A DNA stretch of 64,000 bases, taken from assembly GCF_020782245.1 (NCBI RefSeq), contig NZ_JAJGNP010000011.1, forward strand, positions 1-64,000. Direction: 5' to 3'. Below are positions 33,771-44,403 of this stretch, piece after piece; the stretch's first letter is position 1; every line of letters begins with the position of its first letter. Position numbers and translations under genes: made by a program. This DNA comes from Sphingobium soli. GTDB taxonomy: Bacteria; Pseudomonadota; Alphaproteobacteria; Sphingomonadales; Sphingomonadaceae. Under the pieces are notes generated by a model, which saw only the letters and a program-made list of their open reading frames with translations, was not told the DNA's origin and searched no databases.

Positions 33771-34808
33771 TCACGCCGCTTTGCAAGCCTCGGCACGGGG
33801 TGGAACGGCTGCGAGCAATTCATCGAGGCTAGCGGGAGCGACGCCGCGGCGCGCCATGTGGGCCAGCACCGCATCCCACCATTTGTAGAAATCCGTGAGA
33901 TCCGCCTCGCTGCGCACATAAGGCGTATGGCCGGGCGCCAAGGTGGGCGAGTGGAAGCTGAAATTGAGCAGTTGCACCCCCTCTTCGATCAGCGCGTCGA
34001 TGGCCGCGATCGCGTCACGCACCGGAACGCCTTCCGGCGTTAATGGCACGCGGCTGATCAGGCGGGCGCGCGACAAAACGCCGGCCAGCGGCCTGACCCT
34101 ATGTGCCGCGCGGTACAACGCCTCACCCCCGCCACGCGCCAGCCCGACAAAAGCCGTCGACAAGGGAAGCTCGATCAGCGAGCGGCCGGGTGCCGCCCAA
34201 TAGGGACATTGGGGCAACCCCTGAAAATCAGGTCCATGCTGTTCGCTGTAGTCAAACCGGCTCCGCACCGATGTGTCGAGCCTGAATCCCGCTTCCTCCA
34301 GGAGCCGCGCGCTGTGCGGCCCTACGCCGTACCGGCCTGCCCGATAGCAGATCGGACGAGCGCCAAAGCGTGCCTCCATCTGGTTGCACAAAGCGTCCAG
34401 CTTGGCGCGTTCAATCGCCTCTGGAAGAAAGCCGACATAGGAATTTGCGGCGTTCACCTCTTCCAAATGCGGCGGATTGACCCAGGGATGCAGATGCGCG
34501 CCAAGGTCGGCCGATCCATCCGCCCGCCATTGCCCAAGCAACGCCACGGCCTTTTCCGATTCCACGATGGGATAGTCGGTGACGTAAATCGGCTTTACCC
34601 CAGCGGATTGAAAATAGGCCTGCCCCCGCGCCAATCCCTCAAGCGCGGTGACGCAATGACCGGTGCGGCGGAATGGGCCGTCCCAATCAAATTCTTCCTC
34701 TGTGTCCACGAAAAGCATGAATCGCGTGCCAAAGCCCGGTTCAAGCCGTATCCGATCCCGGTCCAGTGGAGGCAGCAGCAGGTTGCCGTCATGCGAAGAA
34801 GCGATCAT
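33771..34808 (-). CDS. polysaccharide deacetylase-like (WalW-type) protein
   Basis: A 345-residue protein with a NodB-homology-like barrel: FMLFVDTEEEFDWDG (metal-site Asp), LGAHLHPWVNPP (His pair), CYRAGRYGVG and a C-terminal LNFSFHSPTLAPGHTPYVRSE. It resembles WalW-type glycan-processing proteins. The substrate is unknown, probably a cell-surface glycan. ATG 34808 follows AGGGGA; ATG 34814 is too close to it. It is the first chromosomal gene beyond the tRNA. Confidence 0.75.
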   Translation of the reverse strand: MIASSHDGNLLLPPLDRDRIRLEPGFGTRFMLFVDTEEEFDWDGPFRRTGHCVTALEGLARGQAYFQSAGVKPIYVTDYPIVESEKAVALLGQWRADGSADLGAHLHPWVNPPHLEEVNAANSYVGFLPEAIERAKLDALCNQMEARFGARPICYRAGRYGVGPHSARLLEEAGFRLDTSVRSRFDYSEQHGPDFQGLPQCPYWAAPGRSLIELPLSTAFVGLARGGGEALYRAAHRVRPLAGVLSRARLISRVPLTPEGVPVRDAIAAIDALIEEGVQLLNFSFHSPTLAPGHTPYVRSEADLTDFYKWWDAVLAHMARRGVAPASLDELLAAVPPRAEACKAA

Positions 34809-34860
34809 GCACATCCCCTAGCGTCCAATGGTTGCCATAGGGTTGCGATGACACCCACGG

Positions 34861-36609
34861 TCAGCGGATATCGACTGCTCCGCTCGCCACGCCCGCAACC
34901 GGAATGCTCAATATCATCCGGCGCGCCTCTATTTCCAGCGATCCGCCACAGGCGCTCGCAAGGCTGCGGATCAATCGCAGTGAAAATCCAAGGCCTAGCA
35001 GTGGACCATCGACCCAATTGCCGTCCGCGCTGTAGCCAGGATCCAGCAATTGCCCTTCTTCAAGCCCGATCAGCGTCGATGGGCGGTCGACCGCCAGCAC
35101 GACACAGCCATGACCGGCATCCGGACGCAGCCAGCAGGCCCCCGTCACCGCTTCGTCCCGCGGCGCGACGGACACCATCGTTCGCAAAAGATGTTGCACC
35201 ATGCGCTCACCCTGAACCGGATCGACCAGAATCTGCGGCAGATCGGACGCGATTGCGATGTCGATCGTCGGCAGTTCCAGGCCGCCTTGCTCCCTGAAAC
35301 GGTCGATCACCTGCGTCACCAGCCGGTCGGGATCGATCAGTTTCGGCGCGCCATTGCCATCGCCGCGCGAAACGCGCGCGGCCAGATCCAGATCCTCGAA
35401 TGCAACCAGCAAATGCCGCGCGTCTACCGCGATATTGCCCGCCATCTCGCGATATTGCATGCCGACCGCGCCGAATAATTCCTGCTCGATGATCTCGGCA
35501 AAGCCCAGGATCGCATTCAAGGGCGTGCGCAGTTCATGCACCAATTGCCGCAACGAATCGGCCGACAAACCTGTGATCTCCATGGGAGCAGGCGTCGTCC
35601 GGGCCGCGACTTCGTGCAGATAGGGACGCCGCGCTTCCCCGCGAAACCCTTGAAACCGGCCGGATTTTGCGTCGAAGAACGGAACGGCGGACATGCGCCA
35701 TTCGCCCGTCATGACTCCATCCACGATCGTGAAGCGACCATTTTGAAAGCCGCTGCGTCGGGCGAAGGCGCCGGCCACATGCCCGTCCGGACCGCTCCCG
35801 CCCTCCAGGGCGGCTTCGCCCAGCGTGAGACCGATCAAAGCCGCCCGTGGCCCCTGGTCGATCCAGAGGATGGCCCCGGAGGCATCCGTCTCGAATGCGA
35901 AGGACCGAGGCGCGTCATTGCGCGCCACATCATCGGCCCGTGCCTCACCGACCGGGCGGCGATTGCTCGTAAATTCCGCGATCCGGTCAACGAGGTTCCG
36001 AATTTGGTCCTCATCATGGCCGGATGCGCCGATTTTGGGGGACGCGACGCTCAGGTCATTCGCGCTTGCCATGTGCGGATCGGGCTCCGCTTCTTCCGTC
36101 AAAAGCAGCGCATCGTCATCCTGATCCTGATCCGCAGCTCGAGGCGCGGCGGTCAGCACCAGATCGGCCGAGCCGAACGCTTCCAACGCCTTGCGCGTAT
36201 AGGGACCGATATCGCGTCGACCACGAAGCACGCCACGGGCCGTCGGCGTCAGATGCTGCAGGATTTCCGCCCACGCCAGGTCGGGCAGCTGGGCACGCGC
36301 GATGGCTGCGGCTGCGACCGATGGTCGGTCATTGGCGAAGAAACAGATGAGCGCCGGTGACCGCAGACGCCGCCCCAATTCCACGACCGTTGCGATTCGT
36401 TGCGCTTCGCTCAACTGGGGCCGCAGGGTCGAAAGGCGGTCGAGCAGCAGGTCCCGCTCCTCGTCCGCCATGCCGTTCCTGTCCGGACGATCATGCTGCG
36501 CCAGAAGATCGACGCACTGCCGCCACAACGTCACCGCGCTCAGTCCAGAGCGGCTTTCCGCTGCCAGTACCGTTTGCAAGAGATCGTTGAACCGCACCAT
36601 ATTCCCCAT
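34861..36609 (-). CDS. sensor histidine kinase
   Basis: A protein of about 582 residues. The N-terminal 220 residues are helical and repeat-like (possibly DUF2336-type), followed by a PAS-like segment (FAFETDASGAILWIDQGPRAALIG), the H-box LVHELRTPLNAILGFAEIIE (phospho-acceptor His) and a degenerate ATPase domain ending with LGLGFSLRLIRSLASACGGSLEIE. No membrane helix is evident, so it senses a cytoplasmic signal. The N-terminal start is uncertain (36609 or 36600). No cognate regulator is adjacent. Confidence 0.82.
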   Translation of the reverse strand: MGNMVRFNDLLQTVLAAESRSGLSAVTLWRQCVDLLAQHDRPDRNGMADEERDLLLDRLSTLRPQLSEAQRIATVVELGRRLRSPALICFFANDRPSVAAAAIARAQLPDLAWAEILQHLTPTARGVLRGRRDIGPYTRKALEAFGSADLVLTAAPRAADQDQDDDALLLTEEAEPDPHMASANDLSVASPKIGASGHDEDQIRNLVDRIAEFTSNRRPVGEARADDVARNDAPRSFAFETDASGAILWIDQGPRAALIGLTLGEAALEGGSGPDGHVAGAFARRSGFQNGRFTIVDGVMTGEWRMSAVPFFDAKSGRFQGFRGEARRPYLHEVAARTTPAPMEITGLSADSLRQLVHELRTPLNAILGFAEIIEQELFGAVGMQYREMAGNIAVDARHLLVAFEDLDLAARVSRGDGNGAPKLIDPDRLVTQVIDRFREQGGLELPTIDIAIASDLPQILVDPVQGERMVQHLLRTMVSVAPRDEAVTGACWLRPDAGHGCVVLAVDRPSTLIGLEEGQLLDPGYSADGNWVDGPLLGLGFSLRLIRSLASACGGSLEIEARRMILSIPVAGVASGAVDIR

Positions 36610-36776
36610 CAAACTACGCGATCGCGCGTTGCTACCCCATCGATAGGCCGATGTTCGCTCCAGGGGAAGGGGCACGGCATGCGACAGAAACGACCCGTCG
36701 CATAGTGGGACAATTGCAATGCCCTGAAATATTATTATGATGAGGCCATCACACAGGATAGGAAATAATCAGGATA

Positions 36777-37250
36777 ATGGCCGGCCCCAATATCGACGAC
36801 ATCGACTTGCAAATCCTCGGCGAATTGCAGAATGACGGGCGGATGACAAACGTGGAACTGGCGCGCAAGGTTGGACTGACCGCGCCACCCTGCCTGCGCC
36901 GTGTGCGCGCGCTGGAGGAGTCGGGCGCCATCACTTCCTATCATGCCGTCGTGGACCCTGCCATGCTGGGCTACACCATCACCGTGTTCGCCATGGTAAG
37001 CCTCAAGAGCCAGGCGGAAGCGGACCTGAAAGCGTTTCAGGAGCATGTCGACGACCTGCCAGAAGTGCGCGAATGCCACATGCTGAATGGCGAGATCGAC
37101 TTCATCCTGAAGGTTGTCGCCAGGGACCTCCAAAGCTTCCAGCAGTTCCTGACGTCGAAATTGACGCCGGCGCCCAATGTCGTCAGCGTCAAGACATCAC
37201 TGACGATCCGGACGTCGAAAAACCAGCCGGGCGTGCCACTGCCGGTCTGA
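36777..37250 (+). CDS. Lrp/AsnC family transcriptional regulator
   Basis: A 157-residue regulator: N-terminal HTH (DDIDLQILGELQNDGRMTNVELARKVGLTAPPCLRRVRALEE) and a RAM ligand-binding domain (about 70-150, GEIDFILKVVARDLQSFQQFL). The AT-rich stretch at 36729-36745 directly upstream may be its own operator. It is divergent from the histidine kinase. Ligand probably an amino acid. Confidence 0.92.
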   Translation: MAGPNIDDIDLQILGELQNDGRMTNVELARKVGLTAPPCLRRVRALEESGAITSYHAVVDPAMLGYTITVFAMVSLKSQAEADLKAFQEHVDDLPEVRECHMLNGEIDFILKVVARDLQSFQQFLTSKLTPAPNVVSVKTSLTIRTSKNQPGVPLPV

Positions 37251-37274
37251 ACCGACAGCGGCGCGCCAATGCCG

Positions 37275-38555
37275 TCAGGCGGCGCTGGCCTTCTGGTTTT
37301 GCTGGTCGATCCAGGTCGACCAGAAGCCGGCCACATTGGCCCAGTCACTGTCGCTCGCCTGGGCAAGCGCCGCCTGCGCGCCGGCATAATCGCCCGAACG
37401 CGCCAATGCGATGCCCAGCCGCGCGTTGACGCGGCCCACGTCCACACTGCCCTTGGACAGCGCCAGCCGATATTGTTCGACCGCCTGCGGGAATTGCGCG
37501 AGCGACATATAATTGTCGCCCAGGGCAAGCGCATCCTTGCCGGTCGAAGCGCTGGCCGCCTTCTTCGCCATCGCTGGCAGGGCGGCAATCTCCTTGGTCG
37601 CCTTGGGCGTGACCGATTTGAGCAGCTGGCTCGTGGCCGCCTGTTTCGCGGTCAGTTTGCCAGCCTTGCGTCCCGCTTCGATAATGGCCTTCGCCTCGGC
37701 ATAAAAGCCATTCTTTTCCGCTAGCTGCGCATAGGCCTGATAATCCCGCTCGCTGGCCATCGCGCCATTGGCGGCCTGTAGCCGATAAAGATCCAGTTGC
37801 GCCTGCGCCTCCAGTCCGGCGGCGGACAGATAATTGGTCAGGGCCGAGCGCCAGTCCTGCGGCGTTGCCGTGCGGGCCAGGCGTTCACGATATAGCGCGC
37901 CCACCTCGTTGAAGTCCTGCGCCTGATAGGCGAGCGAGATCGCGCGGTCGATCCATGCCAGCGGCACCTCTTCGCCAGAAGCGCGCTGACGGGCAAGCGC
38001 TTCGCGCAACAGGGGTCGCGCTTCCTTCGGCTTGTTCCGGCGCAGCGCGATATCCGCGCGCAGCATGGTCGCGTCGATGCCGTCATAGCCCAGCGTCTTG
38101 GCGTAATCGAGTTGCGCGGTCGCATCGTCATAATTGCCGACCAGGAACGACAGATAGCCCGCAACATAGCGCAGCCGCGGTGCTTCCGCCTTGGGCAGTT
38201 CAGGGCTCTTGAAAAGATCGGTGAGCGCGATCCGCTGTGCCTGCACGTCGCGGCGCTGCACCGCAAGTTGGTAGCGCATGGCGGCAGCGACATAGGTTTC
38301 GAACTCCGATGTCGGCGACAAGGCGCCAATGCGGGCGGCGGCCGTCGCCGTATCGCGCGCCTTCAACGCGGTTTCCGCGGACGCCGCGCTGGCACGAAAG
38401 CCATCGGACATGGTGATCGGCGGCCCGGCCACGACGATCTTCTTCTTTTTTGCCGATACAGGCGTCGCCACCAGCGCGCCAAGGGCGACTGCCATCAACA
38501 GGCCGCCACGCAATCCGTTCAAACTACCCACAAAAGCCCCCGCCAATCCCGTCAT
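37275..38555 (-). CDS. exported repeat (TPR-like) protein, paralogue 1
   Basis: A 426-residue exported protein (signal peptide ending PVSA, then KKKK) built of helical repeats such as YLSFLVGNYDDATAQLDYAK and DNYMSLAQFPQAVEQYRLAL. It shares layout and C-terminal motifs (VDVGRVNARLGIALARSGDYAGAQAALAQ) with the next gene, so the pair arose by duplication. The start could lie at an internal ATG at 38495. Function unknown; probably a periplasmic scaffold. Confidence 0.65.
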   Translation of the reverse strand: MTGLAGAFVGSLNGLRGGLLMAVALGALVATPVSAKKKKIVVAGPPITMSDGFRASAASAETALKARDTATAAARIGALSPTSEFETYVAAAMRYQLAVQRRDVQAQRIALTDLFKSPELPKAEAPRLRYVAGYLSFLVGNYDDATAQLDYAKTLGYDGIDATMLRADIALRRNKPKEARPLLREALARQRASGEEVPLAWIDRAISLAYQAQDFNEVGALYRERLARTATPQDWRSALTNYLSAAGLEAQAQLDLYRLQAANGAMASERDYQAYAQLAEKNGFYAEAKAIIEAGRKAGKLTAKQAATSQLLKSVTPKATKEIAALPAMAKKAASASTGKDALALGDNYMSLAQFPQAVEQYRLALSKGSVDVGRVNARLGIALARSGDYAGAQAALAQASDSDWANVAGFWSTWIDQQNQKASAA

Positions 38556-38645
38556 TGCCGTCGGTGCGATGCCAACGCTTTATCTGCTCCGCCCGAACAC
38601 TAGAACGCCGCCGGGGCCATGATCGGCCCCGGCGGCCCTGCGCCG

Positions 38646-39920
38646 TCAGGCGCCCTTCGTGCCAAGATAGGCCAGCCACAGAGCGGCGATCTGCTTGCGC
38701 GCGCCGCTTTGCACCGCTTCGAACGCGGCCTTTGCGCCTGCCATGTCGCCACCCAGCGTCTTGGCGATGCCCAGACGCGTGTTCACCTCATCCGCGTCGA
38801 CGCTGCCCTTTTGTTTGGCCAGCTCGAACATCGCAGCGGCCTTGGCATAGTCGCCATAGCCCAGATAGGCGTCACCGGTCGCGGCCGCGATCTTGCCATT
38901 GGCCGCTTTCTGGGCATCCGCTTCGGCAGCGCCCAATGTGCTTTTATCGCTCGAAATCTTCGGAACCGCGGTCTGATAGAGGTCTCCGCCCTGGCTTGCG
39001 TTCAGCACACCCTTCGACCGCCCCTTGTCGATCACCGACTTGACCTCGCCATAAATGCCGGTCTTCGACGCCATTTCGGCATATTCGGTGAAGTCCTGCG
39101 CGACGACCAGTCCGTCCGACGCCCCAAGCAGGCGCAGAACGTCCAGATTTTCGCGATTGGTGATGTTGGGATTGGCGCGCTGGAACAGGCGAACCAGCGT
39201 GCGCAGATTCTGTCCGCTCGGATCCGCCCGATAGGCCATCGTGGCCCACTCCGTCACCTCGGGCAGCTTGGCCGCTTCAGAGCGGCTGACGCCGATCTGA
39301 TACCATTGCGCGGGAACCTGCTGACCCGATGCCTTGGACGCCTCGGCCGCCGCCTTGAGCGCAGCCAAGCCCTTCTGCGTGAAACCGCGCGCAGGCTCGG
39401 CCGACGTGTTGGTCGTGCCGGCCTTGCCGAAATAGGCCTGAGCAATGGTCGGCTGCACGGCTTCGGGCTTGTAACCGGCCGCAAGAGCCGCCTCGCCGCG
39501 CTGGATCGCGACGTCGTAATTTTTCTGCCCCAGCGCGGCATCGGCGGCAACAGCATTGAACTGGCCAGCCTGCTCCGGCGGCGTCAGACCGCTGTCGAGC
39601 ATCTGGTTGAGGCCCTCCATCTTGAGCGCTTCGTCATTATTGCCGATGCCTGCGTTCAGCTTGATCGCGCCGATCTGATATTTGTCGTCATTCGACGTCG
39701 CCTTGCTGTCCGCTTCGGCGAGCGCCGTCTTTGTAGCGGCCAAATCCTTGGCCTCAGACGCCTTCTGCGCAACCTGCAACGCCTTGAGCACATCGGGCGT
39801 GACGTTCAGCTTTGGTCCGGCTTTCTTCTCTTCCTTTTTCGCGGCGAAAGCGGGGGCGGAAACCGCGCCGCCAGCCATCGCCAAGGTCAGCGCGAGCGCC
39901 ACCGGGGTTACAAAACGCAT
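38646..39920 (-). CDS. exported repeat (TPR-like) protein, paralogue 2
   Basis: A 424-residue exported protein with a signal peptide ending AFA and a basic KKEEKK start to the mature chain. Helical repeats end in VDADEVNTRLGIAKTLGGDMAGAKAAFEAV, matching paralogue 1. ATG 39920 has GAGGA upstream; 39929 is too near it. It is 90 bases upstream of paralogue 1 and likely co-transcribed. Confidence 0.7.
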   Translation of the reverse strand: MRFVTPVALALTLAMAGGAVSAPAFAAKKEEKKAGPKLNVTPDVLKALQVAQKASEAKDLAATKTALAEADSKATSNDDKYQIGAIKLNAGIGNNDEALKMEGLNQMLDSGLTPPEQAGQFNAVAADAALGQKNYDVAIQRGEAALAAGYKPEAVQPTIAQAYFGKAGTTNTSAEPARGFTQKGLAALKAAAEASKASGQQVPAQWYQIGVSRSEAAKLPEVTEWATMAYRADPSGQNLRTLVRLFQRANPNITNRENLDVLRLLGASDGLVVAQDFTEYAEMASKTGIYGEVKSVIDKGRSKGVLNASQGGDLYQTAVPKISSDKSTLGAAEADAQKAANGKIAAATGDAYLGYGDYAKAAAMFELAKQKGSVDADEVNTRLGIAKTLGGDMAGAKAAFEAVQSGARKQIAALWLAYLGTKGA

Positions 39921-40166
39921 GATCCTCATCTCCTCTACGCCTGCATTCAGGCGACCTTCCAGGGTTTGGTAGCCGGTTAGGGGCCGGCGCGTGAACGGGC
40001 TTTGAACAACCCTAAATCGCAGTGATTTGCAACCTCTATGCGGACCTTTCGTTCCGGGCCGCACGCCAGGGACGCGCGACAAGCGCGCGCGCGCGAGGGG
40101 TGACAGATTTGTTTCGCTGGGCTAGTGCTTGCCCATCGCAACGCACCATCCAAAAAGAGAATCGCA

Positions 40167-42857
40167 TTGACCGACGAGACCGTCCTCGCCGACCCTTCGG
40201 ACATCAGCCCCATCTCCATCGTGGATGAGATGAAGGCCAGTTATCTTGACTACGCCATGTCCGTTATCGTCGCCCGCGCCTTGCCGGACGTGCGCGACGG
40301 GCTGAAGCCGGTGCACCGCCGCATTCTCTTTTCGGCCCAGGAATCGGGCTTCGTCTACAATCGTCCCTATCGCAAGTCCGCGCGCCTGGTCGGCGAGGTG
40401 ATGGGTAAATATCACCCGCATGGCGACAGTTCGATCTACGACGCGTTGGCGCGCATGACGCAGGACTGGTCGATGCGCGTCCCGCTGATCGACGGTCAGG
40501 GCAATTTCGGGTCGATGGACCCTGATCCGCCAGCCGCGATGCGCTACACCGAAGCGCGGCTTGCCAAGGTCGCGACCGCGCTGCTGGACGATCTGGACAA
40601 GGACACGGTCGATTTCCAGCCCAATTATGACGCGTCGGAAAACGAGCCGCAGGTGCTGCCGGCGCGCTTCCCCAATCTGCTGGTCAATGGCGCGGGCGGC
40701 ATCGCGGTCGGCATGGCGACCAACATTCCGCCGCACAATCTGGGCGAAGTGCTGCGCGCCTGCCTTGCCTATATCGACAATCCCGGCATCAGCACGGACG
40801 AACTGATTCAGATCGTCCCCGGTCCCGATTTTCCGACGGCGCCGCTGATCCTGGGTCAGTCCGGCGCGCGCAGCGCCTACAACACCGGTCGCGGTTCCAT
40901 CATCATGCGCGCGCGCCATGATGTTGAGGAAGGGCGCGGCGACCGCCGATCCATCGTGCTGACATCGATCCCCTATCAGGTCGGCAAGTCCGGCCTGGTC
41001 GAGAAGATCGCCGAGGCCGCCAAGGACAAGCGGATCGAGGGCATCAGCGACATTCGTGACGAATCGAACCGCGAGGGCGTTCGCATCGTCATGGATCTGA
41101 AGCGCGACGCGACGCCGGAGGTCGTGCTGAACCAGCTGTGGCGGAACACGCCGGCGCAATCGAGCTTCCCCGCGAACATGCTCGCCATCCGGGGCGGTCG
41201 CCCGGAAATCCTTGGCCTTCGCGATATCATAGAGGCCTTCATCAAGTTCCGCGAAGAGGTCATCACCCGCCGCACCAAATATGAGCTGAACAAGGCGCGC
41301 GATCGCGCGCATATCCTGCTTGGCCTGGTCGTTGCGGTCACCAATCTGGACGAGGTGGTGAAGATTATACGCGGATCGGCCAGCCCGGCCGAGGCGCGCG
41401 AGACGTTGCTGGCGAAGGAATGGCCGATCGGCGAGATCGCGCCCTATCTCCGCCTGGTCGAAGCGATTGAAAACGACATCGATGGCGACAGCTACAGGCT
41501 GAGCGACATTCAGGTGCGCGCGATCCTGGACCTGCGCCTGCATCGGCTGACCGCGCTGGGCCGCGATGAGATCGGCAAGGAACTGGCCGAACTGGCCGAA
41601 GCCATTACCGAATATCTCGCTATCCTCGCCGACCGCGTGAAGCTCTATGCGGTGATGCGCGAGGAGCTGGAAGCGATCGAGCGCGAGTTCGCGACACCGC
41701 GCCTGTCGGAAATCACCGCTGCGGCCGACGGGATCGAGGACGAGGACCTGATCGAGCGGGAGGACATGGTCGTCACCGTGACCATGCAGGGCTATATCAA
41801 GCGCACCCCGCTCGACACCTTTCGGGCGCAGGCGCGGGGCGGCAAGGGCCGCAGCGGCATGGCGACCAAGGATGAGGACGCCATTACCGAATTGTTCGTC
41901 ACATCGACCCATACGCCGGTGCTGTTCTTCTCGACCGCCGGCAAGGTCTATCGCCTCAAGGTCTGGCGCCTTCCCGAAGGCGGGCCGGCGACGCGCGGAC
42001 GGCCGATGGTCAACCTGCTGCCGCTGGGGCCGGGCGAAACCATTTCCACCGTCCTGCCGCTGCCGGAGGACGAGGAGGAATGGGGCAAGCTGCACGTCAT
42101 GTTCGCGACCGCCATGGGATCGGTCCGTCGCAACAGCATGGACGCCTTCGCCAATGTGCCGTCCAACGGCAAGATCGCGATGAAGTTCGAGGGCGAGGAT
42201 GAGGACGACCGCCTGATCGGCGTCGCCTTGCTGGATGAAAGCGACGACGTGCTGCTCGCCACCCGTCAGGGCAAGGCGATCCGATTCCAGGCAGAGGATG
42301 TTCGCGAGTTTCAGAGCCGCAACTCCACCGGCGTGCGCGGCATGAAGCTGGCGGACGGCGACGCGGTCATTTCGCTGTCGGTGCTCCATCGTTCGGGCGC
42401 GGACGGCGAACAGCGCGAGGAATATTTGCGCTTCGCCCCCTGGAAGCCGGAGAAGGACGGCGAGATGCAGGATCAGGCGATGTTCGCCCGAATGCAGGAG
42501 AATGAGCAATTCATTCTCACCGTCTGTGCGAACGGCTACGGCAAATTGTCGTCGGCCTATGAATATCGCCGGACCGGGCGCGGCGGCCAGGGCATCACCA
42601 ATATCGACAATATCGGCCGCAACGGACCGGTGGTCGCGAGCTTCCCCGCAACCCGTGCGGACCAGCTGATGCTGGTGACGGATCAGGCGAAGCTGATCCG
42701 CATGGGCCTTGATTCGCTGCGCGTCATCGGCCGCAATTCGGCGGGCGTGCGTCTGTTTAACGTGGCGGACAATGAACATGTCGTCAGTGCCGCGAAGATT
42801 GAGGAAAGCGAGGCGGAGGCCGATCTGGACGGTGAAACCGACAGCAGCGAGGCATGA
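40167..42857 (+). CDS. gyrA: DNA gyrase subunit A
   Basis: 896 residues, with the catalytic tyrosine region ([10 protein letters not shown]) and the quinolone-resistance region [18 protein letters not shown], where Ser83 and Asp87 (E. coli numbering) are the susceptible residues. The C-terminal DNA-wrapping beta-pinwheel runs from about 520 and includes the GyrA-box-like [13 protein letters not shown] 40167 with AGAGA upstream gives the usual sphingomonad start ([12 protein letters not shown]); GTG 40125 is a longer alternative. Introduces negative supercoils with GyrB. Confidence 0.96.
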   Translation: MTDETVLADPSDISPISIVDEMKASYLDYAMSVIVARALPDVRDGLKPVHRRILFSAQESGFVYNRPYRKSARLVGEVMGKYHPHGDSSIYDALARMTQDWSMRVPLIDGQGNFGSMDPDPPAAMRYTEARLAKVATALLDDLDKDTVDFQPNYDASENEPQVLPARFPNLLVNGAGGIAVGMATNIPPHNLGEVLRACLAYIDNPGISTDELIQIVPGPDFPTAPLILGQSGARSAYNTGRGSIIMRARHDVEEGRGDRRSIVLTSIPYQVGKSGLVEKIAEAAKDKRIEGISDIRDESNREGVRIVMDLKRDATPEVVLNQLWRNTPAQSSFPANMLAIRGGRPEILGLRDIIEAFIKFREEVITRRTKYELNKARDRAHILLGLVVAVTNLDEVVKIIRGSASPAEARETLLAKEWPIGEIAPYLRLVEAIENDIDGDSYRLSDIQVRAILDLRLHRLTALGRDEIGKELAELAEAITEYLAILADRVKLYAVMREELEAIEREFATPRLSEITAAADGIEDEDLIEREDMVVTVTMQGYIKRTPLDTFRAQARGGKGRSGMATKDEDAITELFVTSTHTPVLFFSTAGKVYRLKVWRLPEGGPATRGRPMVNLLPLGPGETISTVLPLPEDEEEWGKLHVMFATAMGSVRRNSMDAFANVPSNGKIAMKFEGEDEDDRLIGVALLDESDDVLLATRQGKAIRFQAEDVREFQSRNSTGVRGMKLADGDAVISLSVLHRSGADGEQREEYLRFAPWKPEKDGEMQDQAMFARMQENEQFILTVCANGYGKLSSAYEYRRTGRGGQGITNIDNIGRNGPVVASFPATRADQLMLVTDQAKLIRMGLDSLRVIGRNSAGVRLFNVADNEHVVSAAKIEESEAEADLDGETDSSEA

Positions 42858-43201
42858 ACGAGCTGTTCGCCTACAAGGTACTGACCGCCGAACAGTTTGA
42901 CCAGTTCAAGGCCGACGGCGTGTTCAAGGGCGCGTCGGTCGATCTGGCTGATGGCTATATGCATATGTCGACGCGCGAGCAGGCGGCAGACACGGTGGCG
43001 AAGCATTTTGCCGGTCAGGATCGACTCGTCATGCTGATGATCGACCTTGCGCCCTTCGGCGACGCGGTCAAATGGGAAGTGTCACGCGGCGGCGCATTGT
43101 TCCCACACCTATATGGCGAGTTGCCGATGAGCGCAGTCGCGGGCAAGGTCGTGCTGCGGATCGGCGATGATGGCCTGCACCAGTTTCCGGCCGGTTTTTA
43201 G
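42854..43201 (+). CDS. DUF952 family protein
   Basis: A 115-residue protein with the DUF952 pattern: FAYKVLTAEQFDQFK, DGYMHMSTREQAADTVAKHF and GGALFPHLYGELP. Coupled to gyrA by ATGA overlap. Related folds bind glutathione-like ligands or ADP-ribosyl groups, but no function is assigned. Confidence 0.88.
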   Translation: MNELFAYKVLTAEQFDQFKADGVFKGASVDLADGYMHMSTREQAADTVAKHFAGQDRLVMLMIDLAPFGDAVKWEVSRGGALFPHLYGELPMSAVAGKVVLRIGDDGLHQFPAGF

Positions 43202-43231
43202 GCTCTTATCCGTTGATGTTAAGACGGCATA

Positions 43232-44350
43232 TCAGCCGGGTGTGCGGGACATGCTCGTGACCCGGCCTTGCTTCACACGATAAAGCCATCCGCCCCAGCG
43301 TATATTGTCTGAGCAAGCGGCGGCCAGCTGCACCGCCAGATGCGACCAGGCGACGGCAAATGGCAGGGCGATATCCCAATAGAGCGAGCGCTGCGCCTGC
43401 CGGATCTGGGCGGGTTCGAGCACGCTGATCAGTATCTTCCGCCGGACCAGCGCCCTAACCCAGGCCGCGCTATAGCCGATCGCGATCGCGGCCCAGCCTC
43501 CCCATCCCAAAGCCCATAGCCAGGCTGCCGACTGCGCCGCGACCATGCCGGTGGCAACGCCCCACATGCGCAGGCTGTTGGTGCGGACGTGCCGATATTG
43601 GCGCACCCCAAACGCCAGCAGGTCGGCGGCGCGGCCGTCAATCGGGCTGGCAACAAGCAGATCGCGCACCGGCCGCATCCGCAGCTTTGCGCGCCAACCG
43701 GCCAGGCCGATCGCCATGTCATCGGACAGCCGCCCGGCAAGCACGCCGTCCAGGTCCAGCCGGTCAGCCACGCCGCGCGTCATCGCCATCGCGCCGCCCC
43801 AGGGCATGGTGGCGGTGGCGGAGCGCGGCAATGTCGCAAGCTGCATTTCCACCGCGCTGACCAGCGTGGGCATCCAGCCCCGGCCAGGAAGCAGCATGCG
43901 GTAGCCGGTCGCGATATCCGCCTTGTCGCGCGCGAGCGGAAACAGCAGCCGCCCGATGAGCCGCGCCGGTGGCGCAATATCCGCGTCGAGGAAGACGAGA
44001 TAGCGATCATCCGGTCCCAATGCCCCCAGAGCCGCGCGGAGCTTGTGCACCTTCTGCCCTTCATCCTGCGCAACGCCGGCGGAAACCAGCTGCACCCATG
44101 CGCCTTCGCGGCTTGCAAGGTCGCGCGCGGCGGAACAATGGCCCGATGTCGCTAGGATCAGGCGGAACCGGGCATGCTGGGTCTGTAGTCGGGCAATCAG
44201 GTCAGGAGCGCCGTCCCAATCGTCGCGCAGGCTGAGGATGACGACCACGCCATCAGGCGTTTCTTCCTTTCGTTCGATCGGCAGGTTGCGCCAATAGCTG
44301 GCGACCCCGATGAGGGTGAGCGCCTGAAGAACTGCCCAGAGCCATATCAT
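43232..44350 (-). CDS. HpnI/ceramide glucosyltransferase-like GT2 glycosyltransferase
   Basis: A 372-residue membrane enzyme: an N-terminal helix (MIWLWAVLQALTLIGVA), a GT2 nucleotide-sugar core with the D-x-D-type motif VFLDADIAPP and a Q/RxxRW-like region, then C-terminal helices (WLWALGWGGWAAIAIGYSAAW). The GT21-like organisation suggests transfer of a sugar to a lipid such as ceramide; sphingomonads make glycosphingolipids, which fits but is inference. It is divergent from an acyltransferase gene. Confidence 0.75.
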   Translation of the reverse strand: MIWLWAVLQALTLIGVASYWRNLPIERKEETPDGVVVILSLRDDWDGAPDLIARLQTQHARFRLILATSGHCSAARDLASREGAWVQLVSAGVAQDEGQKVHKLRAALGALGPDDRYLVFLDADIAPPARLIGRLLFPLARDKADIATGYRMLLPGRGWMPTLVSAVEMQLATLPRSATATMPWGGAMAMTRGVADRLDLDGVLAGRLSDDMAIGLAGWRAKLRMRPVRDLLVASPIDGRAADLLAFGVRQYRHVRTNSLRMWGVATGMVAAQSAAWLWALGWGGWAAIAIGYSAAWVRALVRRKILISVLEPAQIRQAQRSLYWDIALPFAVAWSHLAVQLAAACSDNIRWGGWLYRVKQGRVTSMSRTPG

Positions 44351-44403
44351 CCTTGCCGCCGCACCCTTTACCGTTTCGACGGCTGCTGTATGACGCTCGG
44401 CCC

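Noticed and set aside
40122..42779. 885-codon open frame opposite gyrA
   Set aside because: Shadow of the high-GC gyrA codon pattern; its translation is low-complexity and has no recognisable domain.
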